Below are positions 11,861-23,230 of a stretch of 64,000 nt of DNA, piece after piece. The notes under the pieces are model-generated. The model was not told where the DNA came from. It worked only from the letters and a program-made list of their open reading frames with translations, and ran no database searches. Both the position numbers and the translations under genes were made by a program. The stretch's first letter is position 1. The number at the start of each line of letters is the position of its first letter. Origin of the DNA: Ignelater luminosus (taxonomy: Eukaryota > Arthropoda > Insecta > Coleoptera > Elateridae). The stretch lies in NCBI GenBank assembly GCA_011009095.1, contig VTPC01000427.1, positions 347,485 through 411,484 of the forward strand, given 5' to 3'.

Positions 11861-14685
11861 TGTAATGTTTCCTTTTTTCTTTTATTTCTTTTTTTAGGGT
11901 TTGAAAACTTTTATTAGTGTAGCTATGTTTATGAGATTAACAAATTTATTTAAATTTATTTATAAAACATCTAACACACCTAACTTTTAGATAAAAATTT
12001 TTGCGAACTGTTTGGTATTTTAATTACGTGGATTAGAGCAGGTGATTATGATGAAGTTGAATAATCCCTTGACTAAACTAAGATATATCCAATAACATTA
12101 TGACTAAATGGTAACTGCTTATTAAATTAATATATTCGCCTTGAAGGTAGTTTTTTGCGAATCAAATAAAAGGTTCAAGTGCGATAAACTAAACGGGTAC
12201 CTATAACCTGATTAATTTTTTGGTATCAATTCAAATGCGTGATTAATAACCAATTAAAAGTTAAATAATAGATTTCCTCCTTTCGTTACTTTTGTTTTCA
12301 GTCGGTATGTACTGTAATGCCCCGTTTATTACTGAAGAGAATGTTAATGAAACTATTTTTGTATTTCCTATCGTGGCTTTTTGATAATGAATATTCTTAA
12401 TTTGGGTTGACTTGAAAACTAGTTGAACTACATTGCCCCTTATTATGTTGAATAGGGAAGAAGCTTCTTTCTATCATCACCCGACTTGTGATAGAATTGC
12501 ATTGGAGTGTCGATATTTTATGCAGCGACTTCTTTTTATATTGTTTTGTATCTCTCTATTCTTTATCATCTTTGTATCTTCTCATAATTTTCTTTTTTTT
12601 TAAATTTGATTGTGTTTGTTTCAACACCAAAACCAAACGGTTTAGGCTGCTATTGTTGTTTTTATTGTCAGATTTGGATTACATGGTGTGGTAGTTTCAT
12701 TTTTTTCTGCAAAATAATTTAAACACTACAGACGTCTTTGGGCCGTTATGCGCAAATCGTATATGTTGGTGTTCTGGATTATAGTCTCTTTTGCCTTTTG
12801 CTCTTATTCTAATGTAATTTTCCTCTCTTTTGGTTGTCTAGAAAGTCACTGTACTACTTCAAACCAATTCCAAATTTATTTATGTTTGATAACAATTATT
12901 TCGACAATTAATTTCTTTCGAGCAAGGTTATATATTAATACACACTTAACAATAGGGTTAAACCCAAGAAGGTCTTTAAACAGCTATAGCCTTTTTGCAC
13001 TACGAAATGAAATTACATTAAACTGACTGAATAAAAAGAGAGTTTGGACGCTTTTTGACAAAACTTGATTTAATATTGCTGTACAAGGCATGATGATAAT
13101 TGCAAAAAGAACTATCTTGCAAAGAATGTTTTTTGAGACAAACAACTTATACAAGAAAGATCAAACTAAAATTAATCAAGCAATACATTATAGTGTACTA
13201 AACGATAGTAGAATAGTAATGAAAGCATCTATACTCAGTTCTGCAAACAGATGCGAAAAACACGTTATCCAGTACTACTCATTGGAAAACATGAAAAGAA
13301 GAAATTTGGGCAGAAGTTCTTGATATGAACTAGCAACTGTCTAAAGAAAATTTAATGATATCTTAGCTGGTAATCTGATGAGTATTTCAATTAAGTAACT
13401 TTGTTGGCAATTTAACAGTGGCCTATTGTGATTGCTCACTTGAAGGTAAAATCTGAACTGTTGTTGGAACTGTAGACAAACGTATAATAGATCAAAAAGG
13501 AATAGCAACCTATTAAACAGCAACAGGTACTCTTACAAATTTGAGAAATTATATAATAACCCATATGATGGACCTCTTCTGTACTATTTGACTCTTTTTT
13601 AATTATAAATTTAATTTAGTGTTTATTTTGATTTATTTCCAGAAAATTAGAACTCGTCTTGTAGTAGAACTTATTTCCAGCATCCAACTGCCAACTGTAT
13701 TTTTTTCACCTAACTGTAACTTATAGTTTGCTGGCTTTTTGTGATCATTTAGACTGTTTTTGCAAACAATAATTGTCTAATTAATATGTAGATCTGATAT
13801 TAGAAGGTACATTTGTCATCTTTTGCAGTATATACATATTCAGCTGAATTACTTTCTTTCTTGGTACATAATCAGTTTAGTGACCTTTTTGAGTTAACTC
13901 CGAAATCCGCTGCATGAAACTGTTTTTTATTACACTTACACATACCTTTTTCATACGGTCAGATGTTCTCCAAGAAACCTAAAATAAAAGTAAAAGCGTC
14001 GAGCGTTAAATTTTATTTAATTTGCATTGCAAAGTTGGACAGTAAATTAATGCTAGGCATTTGATACCTTTTCTGTTTTGGCGATACATGTGCGATGTTC
14101 TATGATGAGTTGTATATTGATGATAACTTTTTATACTTTAGCAAACACGAAATTGGAAATTTCATCGAAGTTTTTCAGAAAGTTACTGATTCTAAAATTG
14201 GTTCGACTTTGAAAGTCGTTTGTGATACATTAACATTAAAGCTCTAAAGAAACTATTTCACAAAATTTACCATTTCAAAATGAAACCTTTACCTACTAAA
14301 TTTGCAGACTTTGCGCTGAAAAATGCATCCTAAGTTTGATCTTTAAAACTATTCATTGTTTGGTTTCTATAGAATTTTGGAAAATTAATTGCTATCAACA
14401 TTATGATTTATAATTTCTTATTTTGATAAAATTGTTTTCTTCGGCGGCTTTTTCAAAGCGGCAAAGAGTTTGAATTTTTTTATCAAGAAAAGAATTAACT
14501 ACCTATTATTAATGCTTAGTTAGTGAAATTACCGTTTCTATTGTAGTAGCATGTAGAATATTAATAGATACGACATCAAAGTCTTTCTTATTATTAATTC
14601 TTTGAGTGGGTAGGAACATTTTCAAGATATTATACAAAACGTAATAAAAAGGGAGCATTTTTAAAAATTTAATATTTTGTTTCAG

Positions 14686-14793
14686 GCAAGTGGTGTCCGA
14701 GGCGGGAGTGGTCGACTCCTCCAGACGCACGGGCCGCAAACGATGCTGCCAGAAGAGGCGTTCTCTACTCGTCCGTTTTCCTCGGAAGTCCGG
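14686..14793 (+). CDS. hth: homothorax internal exon: insect linker segment, symmetric cassette-type exon
   Basis: Internal coding exon of Homothorax, the nuclear TALE homeodomain partner of Extradenticle. It follows a pyrimidine-rich acceptor ending ttttgtttcag and ends at the strong donor CCGG|gtgagt. The first two bases complete a Gly codon; then come 35 codons, beginning KWCPRREW, with REWSTPPDAR in the middle and YSSVFLGSP at the end. This matches, from memory, the linker of Drosophila Hth between the HM domain and the homeodomain (RREWSSPADAR ... YSSVFLGSP). The final G joins GT of the exon at 45276 to give Gly, followed by DASNAS, as in the fly protein. Both ends are phase 1 and the length is 108 nt, so skipping it would keep frame. 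Vertebrate Meis lacks this segment. No fixed fold is evident; its role is not known to me. Confidence 0.92.
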
Positions 14794-14978
14794 GTGAGTA
14801 CAAATCCTATCGTATATAGCAACTCATCATACAATAAGAACTAGCACCGCCACCCCCGGAGCATTCTTTTTTTCTAATATTGTTAATTTCTTTTACCGAT
14901 GCTGCAAAATATTAAAAACATAAAAACGTTTCTTTTACGTCGCGGCAAAACTAGTCTGAGTGTGTATGTGTGTGGGTT

Positions 14979-15254
14979 CGCCGTTTCGGCGGTCACCGTG
15001 CAAAATAACAATCCATGATCCGAAAAAATTGCTTTTGCCATTTCATCATTCGCGTCGTGATCCCCTCGCCTCGACCTAACCTGCCGCATTCCACGATTCT
15101 CGTGGAGTGGGGACGGAATCGCGAGAGCGAAAGAGACGGACATATGTTGCTATAGCAACCGCCACATTCCCGCCTCGTGGCCATGGTTACAACCCGCGCA
15201 AGCGCCGCGCAAACGCAATCCGGCGCTACTAAAGAATGGCGAACTTAGCGCCGG
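14979..15254. promoter_or_regulatory. GC-rich island with clustered inverted repeats just downstream of the 108-nt exon
   Basis: Four inverted repeats lie within 276 bases: CGCCG-ttt-CGGCG (14979-14991); CATTCCACGA-ttc-TCGTGGAGTG (15087-15109, ten pairs with one G-T); GTTGCTATAGCAAC (15146-15159); and CCGGCGCTA ... TAGCGCCGG (15220-15228 with 15246-15254). Two open frames on the minus strand (14883-15143 and 14993-15184) resemble nothing. Either a DNA-level regulatory element or RNA structure affecting use of the exon at 14686 would fit. Confidence 0.45.
15146..15159. promoter_or_regulatory. RFX X-box-like palindrome
   Basis: GTTGCTATAGCAAC is a perfect 14-bp palindrome and fits the X-box consensus RYYNYY-WW-RRNRAC bound by RFX winged-helix proteins. 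Function not shown. Confidence 0.4.
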
Positions 15255-17135
15255 ACCAGATGGATAAACTGCTCCGTGCGTGTTTGCTCAACTGCTTTGT
15301 ATTCTCGTAATTCCACTTCGTATATTGAGCTTTTCATTAATTTTTTATTATTTTTTTTTCTACGCCATGGGAATCGATACGGATACTAAATTTAAAATAA
15401 TAAAAAATTTAAATATTTACCGAAGATGTTTTCTTTTGTTTTTAGTATTTTGGATTTTTTTGCTTTTTATGTCAGTTATATTCTTATACATGACACACAT
15501 AGGAATATCGTCTTGATTATTTATTTATTACAGTGGAAACCGTCTGCAAACTTTTGTTTTCGAAACAAATGTATAATTTATCTACAATTAGTGAATTTGG
15601 GTTTAGGTAAAACAAAACAAAGGCTGAATCTGATTTTTAGCCTTACTAATTTAAGACTTTGGTTATATCAGAAGAATATAATCATTATTGAGACTTGACT
15701 TCTAACAGTTAACAGTAAAATTTAAAAAACGTATCAAAATCAACTAACAACGTATACTTACCACATATTGAAAATCTCCATCTTTCAAAACTGTCCGGTA
15801 TTATTTTTATCTTCGTAAGTTACTGAGAAACGTAGTACTTACCTTAAAATCAAGTTTGTCATTGTATTCAAGATGCGACTAAATCACAGTTTAATAATAA
15901 TCTTAAATACAAAAGGATATGCGTCTCTTCTGATTTGTATATGGTTAAATGGATTAAATTGTTTATAATTTCTTCAATTTGTTCTCTTCTTTTCTGTTTT
16001 AATAATGTATAAAAATAGGGCTATTATGAAGTCCAAGTGCGTGAATTGCCCAAGTTCAAAATCTGACGATTAAAACTTAAGTTTTTTTCTCTGTTATATT
16101 ACTGAAGTTGACTTCAGTTACCTTACTTAACAACAATCTACGAAATAAGTTTTTCGACAAAGTTAATGAAACATCCTATAGGGTATGTGTGATGTCCTGT
16201 ATCTGATTTGCTATTATGGTTTATATCAGTTTTATTTATTTGCTCTTTTTTATAGAATCTGATCACTGCATTGACCACTCAGCTTTTTTGACAAATATGA
16301 TACCTTACTGTGTTAGTATTACTTAGAATTCTTCATAAGACTAAGTTACTAAAGATGGGAGCCTGTCCTTTTCAAAATCAGCATCTTGCTAAATGACCAG
16401 TCTGTACTGTATTCTTGTATTTTGTTAAAATAATCACATCTTCCATTCTATGTTGTTTAAGAAGATTTGCTTTTAGTTGATCAAACACAAAACATCTTGC
16501 AAAATGAATTTTTCAGCAAATGACACCTCAGAATTTTCGTATCAGCTTTCTTTAATTACAAGAATTTTCTTCAAACGAAACGCCCTCAAATAAACGTAGA
16601 TGAAAATTGCACATCGATTTTCCGTTTTTAATGTCATGTCAAAGATGCTGCACTACTTTGGAAGATTATATTTTGCAAAATATTCAATGTTTATTTTTGT
16701 GAATAAAGCTTTCGACGAGCCTAACACATTATATGTTATATATTATTTAGCAGGTGATATATCTCAGGATATACCAGATGACATGGTATCTGTAATTTTG
16801 AAGTTCTGCACGAACGTATCTTTTAATTTTAGAGATGTATTGTTTTTTGAATTGTTGTTTTGATCAAGCATTTAATAATGTGGAAAATGGACATTTTTAA
16901 ATTAAATTGTCTTATTTACTTAATTATGCGGTATTATATGTATTGATTTCCTTTTCTCTAAATCGTCCTATGGTGTGAATTCTCAAAAAATTTAAATTTC
17001 CTATGTCTTTATTAAAAAAAAATGTTTTCTATAAAACATGCATGTCACGGATACACTGATTACGGTTAATGTTACAGTTTACAAGATTTACTACGGAATG
17101 TGCTAAACTAAATTTTGAACTAAAATAACATTAGC

Positions 17136-17174
17136 CCCTGGTAACCCATTATTGACGACAATGGGTTGCTAGGG
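17136..17174. repeat. 15-bp stem inverted repeat with two wobble pairs
   Basis: Left arm CCCTGGTAACCCATT (17136-17150) and right arm AATGGGTTGCTAGGG (17160-17174) pair along all 15 positions: 13 Watson-Crick pairs and two G-U pairs, with a 9-base loop. It is in sense orientation in the hth intron. Confidence 0.6.
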
Positions 17175-18921
17175 ACTCGTGTTAATTTACTTGGACATTT
17201 GAATTTAAACTTGTATAGCTCTCTGTGGCCATTTTTGTGATATTTCTCAAACTACTTTTAATGTTCCTAAACTTAATTTTATCTTGTAATTATAATTACG
17301 CTCGTTTTTCTCTATTTTCCTTAATTTAAATGTGTAATCATCCACATGATATATGTTACAATATATTTGCTTGCAGAAAAGCCAAGCCTGCAATGTTAAT
17401 ATCACGAAAAATAAAACATATTACATTATTATTAGTACACGATTAAGCTTTATGGCTTCATAAAGTTTAGTTAATGAAACCTACAGCATGTTAACTGTCA
17501 ATTGATTCCCATAGTAGCGAAAATGCACATGCAATAGTTATTCATGAATAGACAATGCTACGATGAATGTAAAAATGAAAAAAAAATTGATTCATGATTA
17601 TTGCAGGGAATTAAAATTCGATTCAACAACGATCTGTGGTAGGCATATTGAATAATAACAACAGCCTACCTTGAATGATTAAAAATGAAAGAAACAATAG
17701 GTGCAGTAGGGACGAATATGAAATTGAGGCGGAATTGAGCAATTAATATTATTTTCTTAAGTGCATTGTTTTCGAAACCGTGCTGCAATCAAATTTCGTC
17801 AACCAAAGAAAAAAGAAGGAAAAACTACTACCTACCTTAAGAGAGTTAAGGTCTCATAAATTATTATACAATTAATAGCAACACACGAAACCGATGCATG
17901 AACCATGAAATTAGTGGCAAGATAAAAGAGTGCGCCGTTGTTGTGAAAATAATCTTAATTACGTAATTACCTATTTCAATGGAAAGTTATTTACCTTCCT
18001 GCCAGCATTACCGCGTATTAATTTTTTACTAGTACTTCTACAAATTACTACATTTTCACAGAGAATTATCTAATGTAATATTAAAAAGTCATTCTTATAT
18101 TTTCACTGCGAAAAGATTTTCAAAGCAAATAATGTATTATCTTTCATTTCATCCAAGAGAAGAGTGCTTTAGTTAATCCGGCAATTACCATAATCCATAA
18201 TTACACCGCAGATTTATTAAGGAATTTGAAGTATCTATTAGTAATGAGGATTTAAATTAAATAGAACTTAAATTCATTTCCATTGAATATTTATTGTCTA
18301 TATTATGAATAAAATAATTGCCCTCTGGGAATTATAAAATATATCATCCAAACATTGACATTTAATTAATGCTTTCATTTGACAAGATTATTAGCTAAAC
18401 CTACAAAGCTGTTAAAGAAGTAAACAGCTTTTAACTCTTTTTTTGATATCCACTTCATGACATAATTACATAGAAAATTAAATATAATTCTTGGACTATT
18501 AAATTCTTCATCATTTTTTTCCTTTACTGTCTTAAGAGTTCGCTAATAGAATATAAGTAGAGAAATTTATAATATTCTAGACGACGTTTAAATGATCTTT
18601 ACGTGATTCCTTCTAATAGTAAAAGTGATTCTTTAATGAATATTTATACAAGTGGGCAATTTTGAATGATTATGAGCTTTTAGTACAAGTTTCAATAATG
18701 TTAGACGTTTGTAGTACCTACAAACTTGAGGAAAAAATCTTTCTAGTTGCACCTAGACAATATGGTGTATTAATTGGGCTTGGTTGAAACGTATTATAAC
18801 AACCAAATCAAAACGAATGGAAAGACTAAAATTGAATAACTGCAAAAAACTCAAAAGAATGGAAAATGAGAAATGGGTTATCAAACAAAGAAAGAAGAAA
18901 TGCTATTGGGCGCTTTGAAAG

Positions 18922-18936
18922 AGCTACGGCGTAGCT
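18922..18936. repeat. 15-bp palindrome
   Basis: AGCTACG-G-CGTAGCT, followed by TGACAG (18936-18941). Short; may be chance. Confidence 0.5.
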
Positions 18937-19916
18937 GACAGAATATTAGAATGTTTTAATGCAACTCAATTCAACAAAGGAGTTTAAAATTTTGGCACTG
19001 ATACCTTCTTAATATTAGCTTCCAGCTTGAAAGAAATAGTTGGTAACAAGAATTACTATTAGTGTTCTGTTAATTGGAAAATCGTCTTCGGTCTTCGCCT
19101 GCCTCTATTATATCTATAGTGTGTCATAAAAGAGACTTCTGGATTTTAGTAAAACATCTGCATAGTTGGAATGCATTTTTAAAATAATGAAAACTTTCGC
19201 TTTCAAATTCTTTTTCGCCAAAATTATTCCTTGTTTATGCCAGATCTAGAAAGATCTCAAAACATCTCTTGTCATACTTGTGATGATGCGAAACGTTTTC
19301 TTCATAAAAAGTGTTTTGGCAAATTCAATACTGGAAGCAACTTTAATTTGGCCAGAAATTCTGTCATAAGCCCCAAGTAGCCTGAATAAAGAAAACTTAG
19401 AGGACAGAAGATAGTACTTGTAACAAATTGACTTTCCCTTTGTATTCTTATTTGAGATCTAAAAGACCCCAAAATGTCGCTTTTCGCAAACTTGCAATGA
19501 TATAAGTAATTCTTTTTTTTAGGAAAGCAATTTTGGTAAAGTATCAATACTACCAATAACATATCTGATAAGAAATTTTCTGAAAAATGTCAATGAAGAA
19601 TGTTTACCATTTTTTAGTTGAAAATTCAAATTTCCATCTTGTCCGATTTCCTGTTGATGATATCTTAATAAATTGATTTTCGCCAAGGAAATATTATTAG
19701 TGAAACCAAGACGCCCAAATCTCAGAAATGATCCATATAAGGTTTTTAACAAAACTTGTTTTTGTTTTTAGTTTACCATCTCAAAGTGAATGAAAATGAA
19801 TGTTTAGTGTTAAGTGTGTTTAATGATTAGTTCGCTTATCATTTCTCACACCCTCACTTCAATATTGTCTTGAATCGAGCTGAGAATAAGCTGCTTTAAT
19901 GTTTAAAAACTGAAAT

Positions 19917-20804
19917 ATGGTTTTAGATTCAACTGATACTGTCAAAGCTATTGCTCTAATCCAAGAAGGGTGGGCGAGATCACAGCAGTATGGGTTCTTG
20001 ATGTGTCAAGAGTTAATGGTCAAACGATTTCACAAAACCGGAGACTACACGAGAAAACAGAAGAAGGTGTTCAATTCTTCGGGGTATGGTTTTTCTACTT
20101 TAAGACTTTTGAAAAACAAAGGCATTACTGCAATTAATGTACAAGACGAATTGCAAGACGCAAGAGAAATAGCAGTTAATGAAAGAATCACAAGGAAAAG
20201 ATGGGAACAATACGAATTACGTGCAAGAAAGTCTGTAAATGACCCACAGTTGATCAGAGCGCAATATTTCGAACGGTTTTAATTCTTTCGTATTGAATCT
20301 TCTTTAGTGGTGAGTAGGGATTTTATCTTCAGTGTCCAGAGGGCTTTCGAAGAGTGTAAGGAATAGTGAAAGTTTTGCCTAATACAATATTGTGCCAAGG
20401 CTCGGTTATGTTGGTAGATCGACTACGACTTGAGACAACATTAGCACGACAGCTCGTACTTCCTGAAACCACATGTTGTACCTTTTGTTCCATTATTGAC
20501 AATAATTAATATGCCCATGGTCACGTTGCTCGAATCGTTAACGAATATTTGAATGAAGTTGCAATTGATCATATCAATTGGCCTGCACGAAATCCCCATC
20601 TCAATATTTCCAAACATGTTTGGGACATGGTAGGAAGACGAGTTGTCGTCACAGTTCCTGTCTTTGCCAACTTTGGAAGATTAAATGCAGCAGTAGTTCA
20701 AGAACGGGAAGAAATAGACCTGGGTGCTATTTAATGCCATATTGGAGGGGATGCCAAAACGAATGAAAGCTATATTTGGAGTTCGAAGAAACATTACACA
20801 TTGA
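19917..20804 (+). pseudogene. Degenerate Tc1-like DNA transposase
   Basis: Remnant of a Tc1/mariner-superfamily cut-and-paste transposase. The first 121 codons (19917-20279) carry the N-terminal helix-turn-helix region: VKAIALIQEGWARSQQYG, then FHKTGDYTRKQKK, then AINVQDELQDAREIAVNERI, matching the usual Tc1 pattern. After a stop the middle part is degraded. From about 20490 the C-terminal half resumes with DNN and HGHVARIVNEYLNEVAIDHI, then NWPARNPHLN and KHVWDMVGRR, ending LEGMPKRMKAIFGVRRN after a frameshift near 20728. In Tc1 the third acidic residue sits in SPDLNPIEHVWD; here the Glu is Lys (codon 20612-20614) and SPD is NPH, so it cannot be active. Total span is shorter than a full gene, implying a deletion near 20281-20400. 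Terminal inverted repeats were not found. Confidence 0.88.
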
Positions 20805-23039
20805 AACTTTTTCGCGTTTCTTTAATTTCTTCGTGGATTTGTATTGTTTATCCATTTTGATTAATTAGGTCGAAATTTAAAAAAAAATTAAATTTTACTG
20901 GCTTTTCTTTTTCACATTAAAAGTAATGCAATTTTGCCCCTTGAGTCTGATTTCCTACTATTGTTTAATTTGATGGAATTTGTAATTTTAACTTGCTTGA
21001 GAAATACTCGGGCGAAGGCAAAACTTGGAAAATTTGTTCAAACTAAACTATGATTTAAGCTGTTACTTTGTATATATTGTGTTGGTTAAGACATGAAATA
21101 TAATAGAATTAGCCCTTAAGTAATGTTGGAAAGATTTCATAAGAGTCTAGATAAAGTTTTATATGTAACCCAGTCACTTCAAAATCGATTAATATTAGGA
21201 ACTGCTAGAAAGGGAGGAAGAAAGAAACAAACGAATCATTGCAAATCAGTACAAACATTTATTAACCCATGGAGGACCAGATAAAGGGTTGCAGCTAAAA
21301 CAGATATCATATAGTAAGCAGAGCTCATAAAAAGAATTATAAAAGAATTAACGTTGAAATTTGTACTTTGAAAACAATAGAAAGTTAATTTTTTTTCAAT
21401 TTAACTCCTTGTATATAGTATCAGAAATAATTCTGCAGTTTTCATAACACAGTTGAAGGAAAGGTTATTTTTATCTTTTATTTTCTTATGTTTGGCTGTC
21501 CTTAGAAGATTTCAACTTTTCAAGAAAATAAAATAAATGAAAGCAGGATGACGTAGAAATTCGCCATGAATTTGTTCAGAAAGTACATGTGTAATCCTAT
21601 TTACATGAAAGCAAATAAAAAGAGTTGGATTATATTTATGTGTGTGCACAAATTTCAGACTTGATCCTTGAAAATATTTACGTTGTAAATTAATCCTTCA
21701 AGAAATTTTGTTTTATCTCGTAATTTTTGTAATGTTTGAATGAAAAACACTTAAGAAAGAATTGGAGAGGAATTTGTTTTGTTTAATTGAAATTTGTGAA
21801 AACTGTTTTGTGCTGAAACATACTTTTCAGTTATATTTTAAGCTGTAACCATATTTTCTAATGTTGACTAGCAAATTGGGGTTGCTTTAAAAGACACCGC
21901 TCGCCGTATATATCATGCACTGTGTGTTGCATAATTATTTTCAATTTCTTGTTGATCTTACTAGTGGCCATTTTGAATTCAGAAATCCAAAACTTATTTA
22001 TCGAAAGATGTTTTTTAATCACAATTTATTATTAATGAGCTTTTATCTGCATTACTTAAAAAGTACAAGATTCTATTGTTCGCTTAAATTTAGAATTATT
22101 ACAGTGACGTTATTCAATGGTATTTACAAGCAGAATGTAAGTTGTGAAACTGCAGATAATTCACTCGTGTATCATCATTGCTTGGTAGTTGCTAATGTCT
22201 GTCACTTCTAATAACAAGTTGTGTCATGAAGGAGTGACGAAGAACAAATGTAAAAGTAATTTGACTTTAATGTTCTATGATAATGTTTTAGAAGGATTAG
22301 TTAACTGAAGTGTTAATGGCTGAACTTGCATGTGTGTATATTTAAATATGTGTGTGTATGTTTAAGGATTTTAACCCACCTTGAGCGAATTAAAAATAAC
22401 TTTATTAATATCTGACTGTTTTATCTACATAAAAAAGCACTTGTGGGTTGTAAGTAATTTTTCTAGTAAACACTATCGTTCGTGATTGAGTTGTAATATG
22501 GAATGTTTATCGTTTTTGAAGTGCCGACCAATGTCGTTTATCTAATATTCTAAAACTAAGAAAGTCTAGAAATCTGATAGGTTGAATATACTTGGAAAGT
22601 AATATATTTTCCTCTTCAAATCTAAAACTAAAAGATTTAGAGAGTTCAACAAGCTGTTAAAGTTAAAAATTGCCTAGATAGAAACTGTTTTTATCGAGAT
22701 AAATATTAAGTTTTCATTAAAGGCTATTTGTATGCGTCATTTTGGCACAAATATTCGCATAAAAACTTTCATAATCTTATAAATAAATAGATTCTACGTG
22801 ACCGGTTCCCTGTAAAAATATGGTAAAATTATTAATCAGATTTGAATACTACTTCCAACAAAATTCTTTTTCTTTTATTTTTTTCTCCTTCTAACCAAAA
22901 GATTATTGTCCCTATACGTTTATATTGGAGGCAATAACAGATGTTTTTAAAGTCATCAAACGATCATGATCGGGTTTCACTGTGATGTAGAATTAAAATT
23001 TTATAAATTCCTGGAGATGTTGGCGTTGTAATTTGAAAC

Positions 23040-23230
23040 TGACCTCTGTGGGTCACCTGGTGGAACCCCCTGATTGGACTATCCATCACTTGCCGCACTG
23101 TAATTGGTTCCCATGGAACCACATCGGATCGTGGCCGAGAGGTAATTGTTACCTTGGAAACGAGTCTCCATCATTCAACAACGACGCGGGTTTGAAACCT
23201 GGAAACTAACCTCGCCTCGCCTTATATACA
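23040..23230. promoter_or_regulatory. GC-richer island with palindrome and X-box match
   Basis: Contains TGGTTCC-cat-GGAACCA (23105-23121) and GTTACCTTGGAAAC (23148-23161), the latter a full match to the RFX X-box consensus. There is no open frame of note. Candidate regulatory element. Confidence 0.4.

Larger units (their letters stand above)
1..14685 (+). other. hth: homothorax intron, 3' part (upstream exon outside window)
   Basis: Everything before the first visible exon reads as intron. No coding block for the HM domain was seen. Apart from the islands, palindromes and element remnant listed separately, the sequence is AT-rich and without recognisable genes: 321-1434, 1711-3469, 3961-7084, 8301-9140, 10310-11600 and 11861-14670 show only scattered short open frames with no family resemblance. 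A short hAT-like or Tc1-like element could be hidden in these stretches; I could not see one. Confidence 0.75.

Noticed and set aside
19302-19752. Two overlapping minus-strand open frames beside the Tc1 remnant as its partner gene
   Set aside because: No motif of any transposase, and opposite strand; composition looks like ordinary intron.
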